A DNA stretch of 64,000 bases, from assembly GCA_026315105.1 (NCBI GenBank), contig CM048744.1:655963676-656027675 (forward strand), in the 5' to 3' direction. This DNA comes from Locusta migratoria. Taxonomy: Eukaryota > Arthropoda > Insecta > Orthoptera > Acrididae. Below, piece by piece: positions 33,133 through 43,779 of this stretch (position 1 is the stretch's first letter; every line of letters begins with the position of its first letter). The notes beneath the pieces are model-generated. The model worked only from the letters and a program-made list of their open reading frames with translations, was not told the DNA's origin and did not search any database. Both the position numbers and the translations under genes were made by a program.

Positions 33133-34068
33133 CTATGGATAAGTAACATCTGGATTTGAGTACTTAAGTGTCCTGGACATTTCAACATCAGTTCTGTTAT
33201 CACACTCACAAATGCCATTTTGTTCAGGAATATAGAGAACTGTCAATTGCTGTGTTATGCCATTAGAGCTTAAGATTGATCTAACTTCTTTGTTATCAAA
33301 CTCCTTGCCATTATCACTCAGCATCTCTTTAACAGAATAACCCAATGCCTTTGTGCGTGAGAGAAAGTCCTTAAGAACTTTAGTCACCTCTGATTTTTCT
33401 GCAGCAAAATAGCCATAGTGAAACTTGGTGTAGCTGTCTTTGAACAGAATGAGGTAAAGTTTCTTCTGGAATGATTGATCAAAAGGTCCACATATATCAG
33501 CTGATACCAACTCGGCAGGCCTTGTTCCAAATGGTAGACGATGTGCCTTCCCAAATCTACATGGTTCACAAGTCTCTGCTCCTACTTTGACATAAATGTT
33601 AAATTCCCTTTTAAGTTTTGTTTTAACATGTCTTTTGTCTTGATGACCCCATCTTTCATGATATAGATGAAGCACATCAAATTTATCTTCCACTGAAAGA
33701 TTCACAGTTTCACCCCTCTCTGGCATTAAGGGCTTAATGGCTGCTTTGTATAGAGTACCACCAACTTCACGAGTTACACACAGTCTCACTTTACCACCAA
33801 CTATCAATGAGCAATATGTAGAATTTGACTGAAACTTGCTATTTCTGTTACGATTTTGGGCAGCTAACACAGAAAGAAGATTTTTGGATATTTTTGGTAC
33901 ATACCAGACATCTGTCCGAGTCATTTCTTCACATCTGCTTCCAGTTGTTGACAGAATCCGAATTGATCCTTTTCCTATTGCTTGTAAAGACTCCTGTCCT
34001 GCAGCCTTGATACAGCAGGGGTTGATGAATGATTCAAAGTTGACAAAATAATCTGGGCTATTTGTCAT
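33133..34068 (-). pseudogene. Copia protease end and integrase
   Basis: A 311-codon minus frame. It starts just inside the protease region ('TDVWYVPKISKNLLSV'), then the GAG-pre-integrase zinc motif 'LYHERWGH...CEPCRFGK'. The integrase core has Asp in 'VSADICGPF', Asp in 'EMLSDNGKEF' and Glu in 'PEQNGICE', so the DDE triad is retained. The family enzyme inserts the cDNA. The frame ends at 'NPDVTYP' with a stop, and the rest of the integrase is in another phase. The upstream part is cut off by the SINE at 34091. Confidence 0.95.
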
Positions 34069-34090
34069 ATGTTTTGTTGCACCATTATCA

Positions 34091-34291
34091 AAAAATTGTT
34101 CAAATGTTTGTTAAGCTTATGGGAATTAACTACATGGTCATCAGTCCCTAAACTTACAAACTACTTATGAACTACCTTATACTAAAGACGGCACAAATAT
34201 CCATGCCCGAGGGGGGATTCGAACCCCCAACCATAGTGGCCGTGCAGACCATGACTGAAGCGCCTCAGTCTCCTCGGACACCGCTGCTGGC
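34091..34291 (-). repeat. SINE in copia with perfect 12-bp target duplication
   Basis: Minus-strand SINE from the tail ('ttgttcaaatgtttg') to the head ('ggacaccgctgctggc'). It is flanked by 'gcaccattatca' at 34079-34090 and 34292-34303. It interrupts the copia protease region between 'IHNWWIDNGA' and 'TKHMTNSPDYF'. Confidence 0.95.
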
Positions 34292-34303
34292 GCACCATTA
34301 TCA

Positions 34304-34865
34304 ATCCACCAGTTGTGTATATCCACTTCTACTGAACGTGCTTCACCACAGATAGTGAACAGTGCCACATTTGTAACCACAGTCTTGTCCGCATTCTTCT
34401 GCTCTGCAGTTTTAGCTGGTCTTCCATCAGCAATCCACCTCTTGCAATATTTGACCCAATGTCCTGGTTCTTTGCAATAGTTGCACTTTCCTCTGACTTT
34501 GTATTTGTGCATTTTTGCTTTGTTTTGTCCACCTGATTTCGCAACTAATGCTTCTCTTGTTAGACTTTTTCACTACATTTCATGAAATTTCTTTCATACA
34601 TGCACAATTGTTCCTTCAGTTCGTCGAATGTTTTCTTATTATCTTTTGTTAATAGCATCCAACTTGATTTGAAAGAGTCAAAGCTTACAGGCAGAATGTG
34701 TAAAACTTTACATATCAATATTAAATCTGGCAAAGCATTTTACCCTTTTGCTTTCAGTCTGTTGTTTACCTCATTCCACAGACTTGCCAATTTTGCAATG
34801 TGTGTGGAAATGTCTTCTCCCACAGTACAATTAAACACAAAAAGGTCTGCACAAATCTTGAGTAG
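34304..34865 (-). pseudogene. Copia gag, 3' part with zinc knuckle
   Basis: Minus strand, continuing the gag split by Gypsy: 'LLKICADLFVFN', 'AKLASLWNEVNNRL', 'LPVSFDSFKSSW', 'KKTFDELKEQLCMYE', then (shifted frame) the CCHC knuckle 'CNYCKEPGHWVKYC' and 'NWWIDNGA', the start of the protease region. At least three stops and one frameshift. Gag packages the RNA into virus-like particles in the cytoplasm. Confidence 0.9.
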
Positions 34866-34870
34866 CTGAT

Positions 34871-35115
34871 TGTTGTGGTCACGAGAACAACTCTCTCACT
34901 GCTGCACAGAACACTGGCGTGCACTGGCTGTACGAGTAACCTGCGAAGTGAGCTCGTACCTCGTAAACAACACACTGAGCGCAGAGCACAACACCGCGCT
35001 GCTTGGGTCATTGACCCGCCCGTGGCGTGCTCTGGCGTTTGCCGCATTTTCCCGCGGCGCACTCTCGCGGCCGACTTCCGACGTATGTTATTGGCTGTGT
35101 GTGTGCCTTACAGCA
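34871..35115 (-). repeat. Gypsy 3' LTR
   Basis: 245 bp. Differences from the 5' LTR that I can see: 'aacctgcg' versus 'aacccgcg', 'gttattgg' versus 'gttatcgg', and 'ttacagca' versus 'ttacatca'. Confidence 0.95.
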
Positions 35116-38100
35116 TTCCTTTCCCCTTGGGGAGGCTCGGATGCGAGCAATGTCCATGACGTCGTCATCTGTTGGGCTCTTACTGAGGTTGCGGGCAGGC
35201 ACCGTTGCGTAGGGTCGGAAGTACTTGGAGCGCGGGCAGCGTCGGCGCCCCTCCCCCGACAACCCATATGGCAGGACCGGTGATGGTGGCTCGGTCTCCA
35301 TCTCCACCTCAGTCCCCGGACCTGGTGATGGTGGACCCGAAGGGAGCAATGCATCAGGAGGAGATGAATCCAGCATGGGTGTTGGCTGTACCTGCAAAGG
35401 TGTAGGTCCCTGAGAGGAGGGACCTGGGTCAGTCCCTGGCGGAGGCAGACAACTTGCAGGGAACGGCAGGAACCTCTCTTCGGCCTGTGGGCTGGTTAGT
35501 GGAGCAGACTGGTGCGAGAGCATCGGCTGGGGTATGGGGGGCTCCCGCTCTTCCACACGCAGGCGCAGCTGGTCGTGGTGACGTGCAGTGATGCCGTCTT
35601 CTGTGCGTATGTCGCAGAGACAGCGGCTGCGGCATCTGGTGATGATGGCAGGAATCCATTTCGGTCGACGTCCAAACCCACGTGCCCAGACAGCCATCCC
35701 TGGTCGGAAGCGAGAAGATGGAGACACAGATGAATGTCCCGGGCTCGGATGCAGGAGATGAAGCAGAGTCCAGGGCTGCCGGCCATGGAGAAGTTCCGCA
35801 GGACTCTTGTCGCCAAACGGGGTGAACCGAAAGGATGAGAGAAATTGATCGAGGGCAACATCAGAAGGGTACCGAGCCACATATTTTTTTAACTGGGTCT
35901 TAAAGGTGCGAACAAATCTTTCAGCCTCCCCATTTGACTGCGGATGGAAGGGTGGGGACAGGACATGGCGGATACCTCGGGCGTTGCAGAAGGAGGCAAA
36001 CTCGCGGGAAACAAACTGAGGACCGTTGTCAGACACCACGGTAGTGGGAAGGCCTTCAATCGAGAAAATGCGTGACAAGGCGGCAACCGTGGCCGTGGCT
36101 GAGGCTGAAAGGCAACGGACCACGTAAGGGAACTTAGAGAAGGCATCAATAACCAGCAACCAATAGGCATTAAGGAAGGGGCCCGCAAAATCAATGTGTA
36201 GGCGATCTCAGGCCTGCGAAGGTTGAGGCCATGGGGCGAATGTTGCCCGAGGGGAGGCTTGATGTTGCGCACATAGTGAGCACGAGGTAACCATACGAGA
36301 CACGTCGCTGGCCAGGCCCGGCCAAAACACATGGCGGCGGGCCAATGCCTTAGTACGAGATACCCCCCAATGATCGGCGTGTAGCAGCTTGAGGACCTCT
36401 GAGCGGAGGGCCGATGGAATGACGACCCTAGGAGAGGAATCCTCAGAAACAAGGAGAAGCACGCCATCTACAACAGAAAAACGGTGTCGAAATGCGTAGT
36501 AGTTTCTGAGGGGGTCCGATGCCCGTTGCGGCGGAGTCTCAGGCCAGCCCTGCTGGACCAGACGGATCACCTTGCGGAGGACCGGTTCTGCGGCACTAGC
36601 CCGAGCCACCTTGGCACCCGTGATGGGAAAACCATCCACTGCTTGCTGAGCGGCTAAGTCGACATGAAAGCACAGCAATTCTTCCTGGTCAAAGTCTGGG
36701 TCTGGTCCAGCCGGAAGCCGGGAGAGCGCATCCGCATTGGCATGTTTGGATGTAGGGCGGAAGTGTATCGCATAGTTATACCGAGACAGGAACAGCGCCC
36801 AACGCTGAAGACGGTGAGCGGCCTTGTCCGGTAGTGACGCCGAAGGGTGAAAGAGAGAAACCAGTGGCTTGTGATCAGTTACAAGATGAAATTTTACGCC
36901 ATACAGAAAGACGTGAAACTTCTTCAGAGCGTAGACAATAGCAAGGGCCTCCTTCTCAATTTGCGAATATCTGGTTTGGGCCGGAGTGAGCGTTTTAGAG
37001 GCGAAAGCGATCGGTCGCTCAAAACCGTCTGGATATTTATGAGCGAGCACTGCCCCAATCCCATGTTGAGAGGCGTCCGTTGCCAAGACAAGAGGGAGGC
37101 CGGGTTGATAGGTGACGAGGCAGGGAGCCGATTGCAGCAGCTCCTTTAATGTGCAAAATGCTGTTTCACAGGCCGATGACCAATGGAAGGAGGTCCCTTT
37201 GCGCAGCAGGTCATGCAGGGGTTTCGCAATAGATGAAGCCCCCGGCAAGAATTTATGATAATAAGCGACCTTTCCTAAAAACACTTGCAGGTCCTTGACT
37301 GAAGTCGGCCGAGGGAGAGCCAACACGGGAGAGACATTCTGACTGAGGGGCTTGCTGCCCTCACTAGAAACCTCAAACCCCAAAAACGTGATAGAAGGCT
37401 GAAAAAAGTGGCATTTCTCCAGGTTGCACGTCAACCCCGCCTCCTGTAATACCGTGAACAGTGCCCGTAAGTTGCGTAAGTGTTCATCGGCTGAGGACCC
37501 GGACACTACTATATCATCGAGATAATTGACACAACCGGGCACAGACAGTGTGAGTTGTTCAAGGAAACGCTGAAAAATTGCTGGAGCGCTGGCCACCCCG
37601 AAGAGCAACCTCAAGTATTGGTACAAACCAAAGGGCGTGTTCAGGACCAAGAGACGTTGAGAGTCAGCGTCGAGAGGAACTTGTAAATACGCCTCAGAGA
37701 GATCTATCTTTGAAAAATATTGTCCACCCGCCAATTTCGCAAGAAGCTCGTCTGGGCGCGGCAATGGATAAGTGTCGATGATAGATTGGGCGTTCACGGA
37801 ACGTTTGAAATCGCCACAAAGGCGCAACCGCCCCGACGGTTTTTTTACAATGACCATGGGAGTCGCCCATTCACTAGACGGGATGCGTTTTACCACCCCA
37901 GCGTCCTCCAGGCGGTCCAGCTCCGCTTTGACGTGGTCACGGAGTGCAATCGGAACCGGCCGAGCGCGGAAAAAGCGGGGCCTGGCGGAGGGCTTCAAGG
38001 TGATGTGGGCTTGGAAATTATTAGCACAGCCCAACCCCGCCGAAAACAGCGCCGAAAATTCGGTGCATAAAGAGTCGAGTTGCGGGAAGGGCACCTGGTC

Positions 38101-39486
38101 AGAGACAATGTTGACGTCGTCGGAAATAGTGAACCCAAACCCCTGAAAGGCGTCAAGACCAAACAAGTTGTCCGTGTGAGCATTGTTTACAACAAGGAAA
38201 GTGAGCCTACGAGTGACAGATTTGTATGTAACAGGCGCTGAGAACTGTCCCAGGATCGGAATATTTTGTTTATTGTAACTGACCAATCTCCGCGACACCG
38301 GGAAGAGAGAGGGAGAACCCAGATCCAAATAAGTCTTTGAGTTCAATAAGGTGACGGCCGCGCCTGTGTCCACTTGCATACGCAACTGTTTGTGGAAAAC
38401 AGTGACGTCAATAAAGAGCTTGTTGGGTGCAACCGAAATCGCTGAGACGCAATTTACGTCCATCTCTGCGTCGGAATCTTGGATTTTGGAGGCACAAACA
38501 GAAGCAATGTGACCTTTCTTGTGGCACTGATGACACGTGGACCACCGCTTGGGGCAGTCAGGTCTATCATGATCGACAAAACAGGAGGGACACGAAGGAA
38601 GCATTTTACGGTCGCGTGACCGCACGCCGCCTGGCCCGAGTTTCCGCGGCCGTGCACTTGGCCGATCGCTCCGGCGCCGCGGCTGCGCGCGAACTGCCGC
38701 GACCACGTCATCCCTTTGCGACCCTGCCGGTAACGGGGAAGAAGAGGGTTGGATTTCCGCCACCTCACACCAAGCCTCAATTTGGTTGCCCGCCGCCGGC
38801 GAAACCTCGAAAGACTGCGCAATGTTAAGAACATCGGAAAGTGAAGGATTTTCGCACAGGAGGGCGCGTTCGCGAACCTCGCGATCGGGAGCGAGCCGAA
38901 TAATAGCGTCCCGGACCATATGATCGGCATACGATTCGTTATGCACATCCGTAACAAAATGACAACGACGGCTTAAACCGTGGAGGTCCGCGGCCCACGC
39001 CCGATAAGACTGTTGTGGCTGCTTCCTGCAGCGGTAAAACTCAACACGGGCCGCTATCACATGAGTCCGTTTGCGGTAATATTGTGAAAAAAGGCCCCAC
39101 ATTTGATCGAAAGACAGCGACGCAGGATCCTGCAAGGGGGCGAGTTGGCAAAGCAGCTGATACAGACGAGGCGACAGCCACGACAGGAATAACGCACGAC
39201 ATAAGGTGCCATCAGACCAGCCAAAAGCTTGAAAGTGTTGTCTTAACCGTTTTTCATAAGCGTCCCACTCTTCGACGGACTCGTCGTACGCCGGAAAAGG
39301 TGGCGGATAAGACAGAGGGGGCGCGGGGGGCGAAACAACCTGTGGGGTGGACGGGGGTTGGGACCCACTAGACAAGGCTGTAGCAAGAGATTGTAATACC
39401 TGGTTCTGAGCGTGAATCGCCGATGCAAAAACCTCTTGTTGTTCGACGAGGCGACGCAGAATCTCATCGGAAGAACTAGTAGACAT
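35008..39486 (-). pseudogene. Gypsy gag-pol polyprotein with a single stop
   Basis: One reading frame of about 1,490 codons, broken only by a TGA at about 36205-36207 ('PSQA*DRLHIDFAGPF', where the family usually has Trp, so probably TGG to TGA). Order: gag to residue 300; two Cys-rich knuckles around 300-335 ('CPSCFVDHDRPDC', 'CHQCHKKGHIASVC'); protease 'VDTGAAVTLL' near 372; RT with 'NYLDDIVVSG' near 655; RNase H 'LVLATDASQHGIGAVL' near 800; integrase zinc region 'HADHWGVSR...CSLCAQH' at 1030-1070. After the stop come the integrase core ('VVSDNGPQF', 'PQSNGEAERF') and a Pro-rich tail running into the LTR. No envelope gene. Apart from the stop all catalytic motifs look intact. Confidence 0.95.
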
Positions 39487-39559
39487 TGTGTAAGACGAAC
39501 AACCACATCAGACGGAAAACGCGCGGAGGAAAACAAAAAAATCCCATCCTCGTCGCCAA

Positions 39560-39804
39560 TGTTGTGGTCACGAGAACAACTCTCTCACTGCTGCACAGAA
39601 CACTGGCGTGCACTGGCTGTACGAGTAACCCGCGAAGTGAGCTCGTACCTCGTAAACAACACACTGAGCGCAGAGCACAACACCGCGCTGCTTGGGTCAT
39701 TGACCCGCCCGTGGCGTGCTCTGGCGTTTGCCGCATTTTCCCGCGGCGCACTCTCGCGGCCGACTTCCGACGTATGTTATCGGCTGTGTGTGTGCCTTAC
39801 ATCA
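39560..39804 (-). repeat. Gypsy 5' LTR
   Basis: 245-bp LTR beginning TG and ending CA; partner of 34871-35115. The first ATG of gag lies at 39486, about 75 bp inside. Confidence 0.95.
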
Positions 39805-39809
39805 CTGAT

Positions 39810-40173
39810 CCTTTGAAGATGCTTCGTAATTTTGCTTCAAGGCCTCCCATGCTTCATATGCCATTTCTTGGGCTATGATTTTCTGATACACAGTATCTGT
39901 AACTGCATTGGTAATCATTGACTTTGCATAACTATTTGCCTTGTGATATAAATCTGACTTAGCTTTGTGTTCCTTCACTGCTGCGTCATTAGCACCTTCT
40001 GACAGTGGTGCAGGTTTCACAAGTTTGCTGTCAATTACGTCTAAAGCCCCTTCATGATAGTCCATCAGATCACGAATTTTTCTTTTCCACATTGGCCAAT
40101 CACTTTCACTGTTTAGTGACTTAATATGTTTCACCAGATCCATTTCACTTTCAGAAAACAAAACACACTTCAA
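39810..40173 (-). pseudogene. Copia gag, 5' part
   Basis: Starts MKCVLFSESEMDLVKHIK, then 'WPMWKRKIRDLMDYHEGAL' and 'DTVYQKIIAQEMAYEAWEA', the N-terminal copia-type gag (UBN2-like) pattern. It is open for 121 codons to the Gypsy insertion at 'SSKDQ'. It lies just inside the right LTR and its primer-binding site. Confidence 0.9.
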
Positions 40174-40245
40174 AATACGAGTTTAAAAACTAAAAACTGT
40201 AGTGTAACTGATCACTTTTTGCACACTTAAGTGGCACCCATAACC

Positions 40246-40617
40246 TATTGAATTTACACCAACACAATGAGACTGCAAATAGTGATATGGTTTTGTCTTC
40301 AATTACTGCTTTATTTGTGAATAAAACTGCATTTTATTACACACATCTTATCAGGTTCAATGTAGTAACACACATGAATTTAACATGGCGTCTTTTCTGT
40401 TACATGCATCATGCACAAGACAAAAATAACTACTAAAACGAAAGAACCTGTAAAGGCACAAAGACACTACAAGTGTCGTGATCAAAATAAAATGAACGGC
40501 AAAGATACACACTAACATGTTCATAGGAAACAAACATGAATTACAAAAAGGTTACGTTCTGATTTATAGTTTAACACAATGTTTCTGTAAACATGACATA
40601 AAATAAATTATTTTAAC
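40246..40617 (-). repeat. Copia 5' LTR
   Basis: 372-bp partner of 30509-30880. The primer-binding site lies immediately to its left on the plus strand. Confidence 0.9.
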
Positions 40618-40660
40618 TTCTTTATATTGAGTAGTAGTCTGTTTGATTCTAGCCATGAGT

Positions 40661-41670
40661 TTAGTTGGGTTGTGTTTCTGTAACTGCACCTTCGAGATGG
40701 TCTATAGAGTCAGATGTCATAACTATGGTGTCATCAGCAAAGAGAAAGGTTTTGTCAGTGGGTAAACTTAAGGGGAGGTCATTTACAAAAAGCAAGAACA
40801 GCAAGGGCCCTAGCACTGAGCCTTGGGAAACTCCATGTTTAATGGTTTGGGTAGATGACTGTTCAGCATTAGCTATGCCTGATTGATTGGATTGAATTAT
40901 TTGGACATATTGTTCTCGGTCTTTGAGGTAGCTTTTAAACCAGTCATGGCCGGTGCCCCTTATTCCATAGGAGTAAATTTTTTGCAGCAGTAGATTGTGG
41001 TTAACCATATCAAAGGCCTTTGTTAAGTCAAGAAAAATGCCTATGGCTGGAAGCTTCTTGTCTACTAGTGTTAGAGTGTGATCTAGGAGTTTCTGTATAG
41101 CATCGGTTGTAGTTTTTTACCTTTGGAAGCCAAACTGAGCAGGTGATATGATATTATTTTTCCTCAGGAATGACTTAAGTCTGTCTGCCATTGTGTATTC
41201 AAATATCTTGCTGAATACTGAGAGTACTGCAATTGGTCGGTAATTGCTAGTATCATCTCTATTTCCTTTTTTATGTGTGGGTATGATTTTTGCAGTTTTA
41301 AGTTTGCTTGGAAATATGCGATTGAGCAATAAGGAGTTTATTATGTGGGAAAGTGGTTTACTAATAAGCTTGCTACAATTATGGAGAAGGAAGCAAGGGA
41401 TCTGATCTTGTCCTGCAGATGACCTTTTTTTTTTAATTTTTGTTTGAAAATTTTTTTCTATCTCTGCTTCTGTTGTTGGTGTTAAGAAGAATGTGTTGGT
41501 GCAATTATTTGGGTAAGGTGATTATTTTCTAGGTGATCTGTAAGACTTTCAACGGATTTAATGAAATATGAGTTAAATTCATCTGCTATTTCTTTTTTAT
41601 TTATTTTTAAGTTGACATTGCTTGTCATATGCTGATTTCTACCACTGTGTGTATTAATAATTTTCCACAT
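40661..41670 (-). pseudogene. LINE-D reverse transcriptase, N-terminal and core
   Basis: Minus strand: 'MWKIINTHSGRNQHM' (41670-41482), 'PSKLKTAKIIPTHKKGN', 'NYRPIAVLSVFSKIFE', 'NNIISPAQFGFQR', then after one stop 'IFLDLTKAFDMVNHNLLL', 'HGVSQGSVLGPLLFLLF' and the active site 'FLFADDTIVM' (FADD intact). The two main frames share one phase. It is cut by copia just after 'AVTETQPN'; the rest is at 29904-30338. Confidence 0.9.
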
Positions 41671-41969
41671 GCATTTACTTTTGTTTGCTAATGTTTTGAG
41701 GAGGGTATAATTTTGCAGTTTTTTGGCTGCATTAACTACATTTTTAAAGATTTTTTTATATTTAGTGAAGTAATTCTTAAATTCTTCAGTTTTGCCAAAT
41801 TCGGTCTTGCTGAGGGAGAAAAGTTCTCTTTTTCTTTTTGCTGAGGTAATAATACCCGTGGTTATCCACTTAGAGGGTTTACTGTTAGTGCAAATACTTT
41901 TTGTTTTTATGGGGAAATGGTAGTTGAAGTAATAATTAAAAGTACTGAGAAAAGCCTCAAATTTGCTAT

Positions 41970-42867
41970 CTACAGTTTGGGACTGATATACTTCGTATCA
42001 GTTTCCTGCTTGCATGTGGGACAGAAAGGTGTGGACATTGCTTTCAGTTGTGTTGAAAACTTTTTTAGAGAGGGCTTGCTTTCTGGCACATTTATTTGTA
42101 AGAATAGAGCATTGTGGTCAGATAAACCAAGCTTTACAGAACATGCAGTGCAATCTATGTCAGTAGCTACTTGGTCTAGACAAGTTTTACTGTGGTTTGT
42201 TATTCTGGTAGGAGAGTTAACCTTTAGTTCCAGGTTATAAAGATTAATAAAATTTTTGAAATTTAAATGGTCACTATCTTCTACTAGGAAATCTATATTA
42301 AAATCACCACAAATAACAATTCTGAAGTTTTTCCGTTTTGTTAGTTTCTCTAGTACTAAGGCCAGTTTGTTATAGAAGCAGCTCAAGTTGCCTGAGGGTG
42401 ATCTATAAACTGATACTAAATAAATATTTAAGTCATGAGTTCTATGCCTGATAATTCTATGTCTTTTTCGGTGCTGTGAGAGTTGCATATATCCAGTGGT
42501 AGAGCAGTAATATTATCTTTTACAAATATGCAGCTCCCTCCACCCCTGAAATTTTTCCTTGAGAAGTGATTCATCAGTTTAAACTGTGGTAGCACAACAC
42601 ATTCAATTTCAGAAGAACACATATGGTGCTAAGTAATACATAGTATTTGCACATTTGCTAATTCACTGTTACTTTTATTAAGATTTCTATTTCATTCACT
42701 TTGTTTCTAAGTCCTTGCACATTATGAAAGTAAATTTTCTGATTGCAAAATTCTAAAGGTACTGGACACTGTTGAGAGGCTACCTTAAGGGCTTCTTCTC
42801 TTTGCTGCCTTCGATTAAAAATTGTTGAGCCGGAGAGGAGGCACTGTATACCGTCTACCTGCAGCAT
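41970..42867 (-). pseudogene. LINE-D AP-type endonuclease
   Basis: Three minus-strand frames in different phases: 'KIYFHNVQGLRNKVNEIE' (start of the fold), 'GGGSCIFVKDNITALPL', then 'IYLVSVYRSPSGNLSCFY', 'FRIVICGDFNIDFLV', 'CLDQVATDI' and 'LGLSDHNALFLQI'. GDFN and SDH are the conserved catalytic blocks of the endonuclease-exonuclease-phosphatase fold that nicks the target. At least two frameshifts. Confidence 0.9.
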
Positions 42868-43705
42868 TTGACGTTGGTTTTTTTACTGTATTTGTGGTTC
42901 TCTTCTCTTTTGCTTCTGGGCCTGTTGTTCCCTCATCTGATGTTGTCGAGACTTTTGTTTCCATAGGCCTATGTAGTTTTACCAGTGGAGATACTGGTAT
43001 AAGTGCCACTGCTTTGGTTGTTCGTGCTGCCCTTTGTATTGATGTTAGTTTCAAATCTGTTGCATCTGTAGTGACATCTTTTTCTTCCAAGGTTGATGTA
43101 CTATGTTTCCACTGATGGCTTTTCCTTACATTTCAGTTCTGGGTGTGGTTTATGCTGTTAGTAGGGGTGATGTACAGTTCACTATAACCAAGAGGTATTG
43201 TGGGCCTCCTTTGTGAGTTTTCTTTCTTCATGGTTTCTATTACGAAATTTGCAATTTTATTTCTGCCCAAGTTTGCTTCAATTTTATTCCGAGAATTTTC
43301 GATTGATAATTTTGAGTTTATGGGGGTTGATTTCCTGGTTCTCAGGTGATTAGTGTTTTTCTCTAATGGAAGAGAGATTTGCACATTACCTTTTAGGCTG
43401 CTGGTGATGTTTGATGCTATCCGTTCTTTATTTGTCTTCATGTTTGCGGGACTGGAATCGTGATTTCTGTTCAAACTGAGTATTTGCGAATCACGCGAAC
43501 ATAATACGCAAACTGAGGGTTGTTTTCTTCTAGTTATCATTTCTTCATATTTCTTCACGATGTCTTCATATTTGGAGTGCCACTTTTCACTAGTTTTGTA
43601 ACACTCGTTTTCATTTAGGCCTAACTTGAAACCCTCATTGCAACTGTTTTCTGGCATTTTGCATTTATTTTCAAGCACATTTATTTTGCAATGCATTAAT
43701 GTCAC
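42822..43705 (-). pseudogene. LINE-D ORF1 (gag-like)
   Basis: Two minus frames in one phase (43705-43133 and 43090-42815) separated by a stop after 'SINHTQN'. The product is basic and Ser/Thr-rich, with one short Cys pair ('SVCVLCSRDSQI') and a predicted coiled segment ('EKWHSKYEDIVKKYEEMI'). Position upstream of the endonuclease identifies it; no zinc knuckle is seen. Confidence 0.6.
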
Positions 43706-43779
43706 TTTACAGCACTTGAATTATAGCTTCCTTATCTTTAACAATGTGTATATTCTTTTTTTCACATATTTCCGCCACA

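Larger units (their letters stand above)
34871..39804 (-). mobile_element. Gypsy LTR retrotransposon, young, nested in copia gag
   Basis: 4.93 kb with 245-bp LTRs (34871-35115 and 39560-39804) beginning TG and ending CA, flanked by a perfect 5-bp duplication 'ctgat' (34866-34870 and 39805-39809). The LTRs differ at about three positions. Removing the element rejoins copia gag in frame ('SSKDQ|LLKIC'). The primer-binding site next to the right LTR reads 'ttggcgacgaggat' on the minus strand. Gag and pol are one continuous frame, as in the Mag-like (K02A2.6-like) group, which is my best assignment. Confidence 0.97.
30509..40617 (-). mobile_element. Copia LTR retrotransposon, interrupted by SINE and Gypsy
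   Basis: Two 372-bp LTRs in direct orientation (30509-30880 and 40246-40617) are flanked by 'ttcttt' at 30503-30508 and 40618-40623. Internally, on the minus strand: primer-binding site beginning 'ggttatgggt' beside the right LTR (typical of copia priming from initiator Met tRNA), gag, protease region, integrase, RT, RNase H. Integrase before RT is the copia order. A purine tract ('aagaagggaaag') precedes the left LTR. The Gypsy element splits gag and a SINE splits the protease region. Without these it is about 5 kb. Confidence 0.95.
29464..43750 (-). mobile_element. LINE-D, full-length-like non-LTR retrotransposon split by copia
   Basis: Minus-strand element whose parts lie at 40618-43750 (ORF1, endonuclease, RT) and 29464-30508 (C-terminus and 3' end). 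They are separated by the copia element at 30509-40617 with a 'ttcttt' duplication. The order ORF1, endonuclease, RT is that of Jockey/CR1-group LINEs. No clear duplication flanks the LINE itself, and unit 3 lost about 1.3 kb here, so the insertion probably came with a deletion. Confidence 0.8.

Noticed and set aside
37578..39371. Several plus-strand ORFs of 60-133 codons inside the Gypsy element
   Set aside because: They are antisense shadows of the long gag-pol frame, which carries all the domain motifs.
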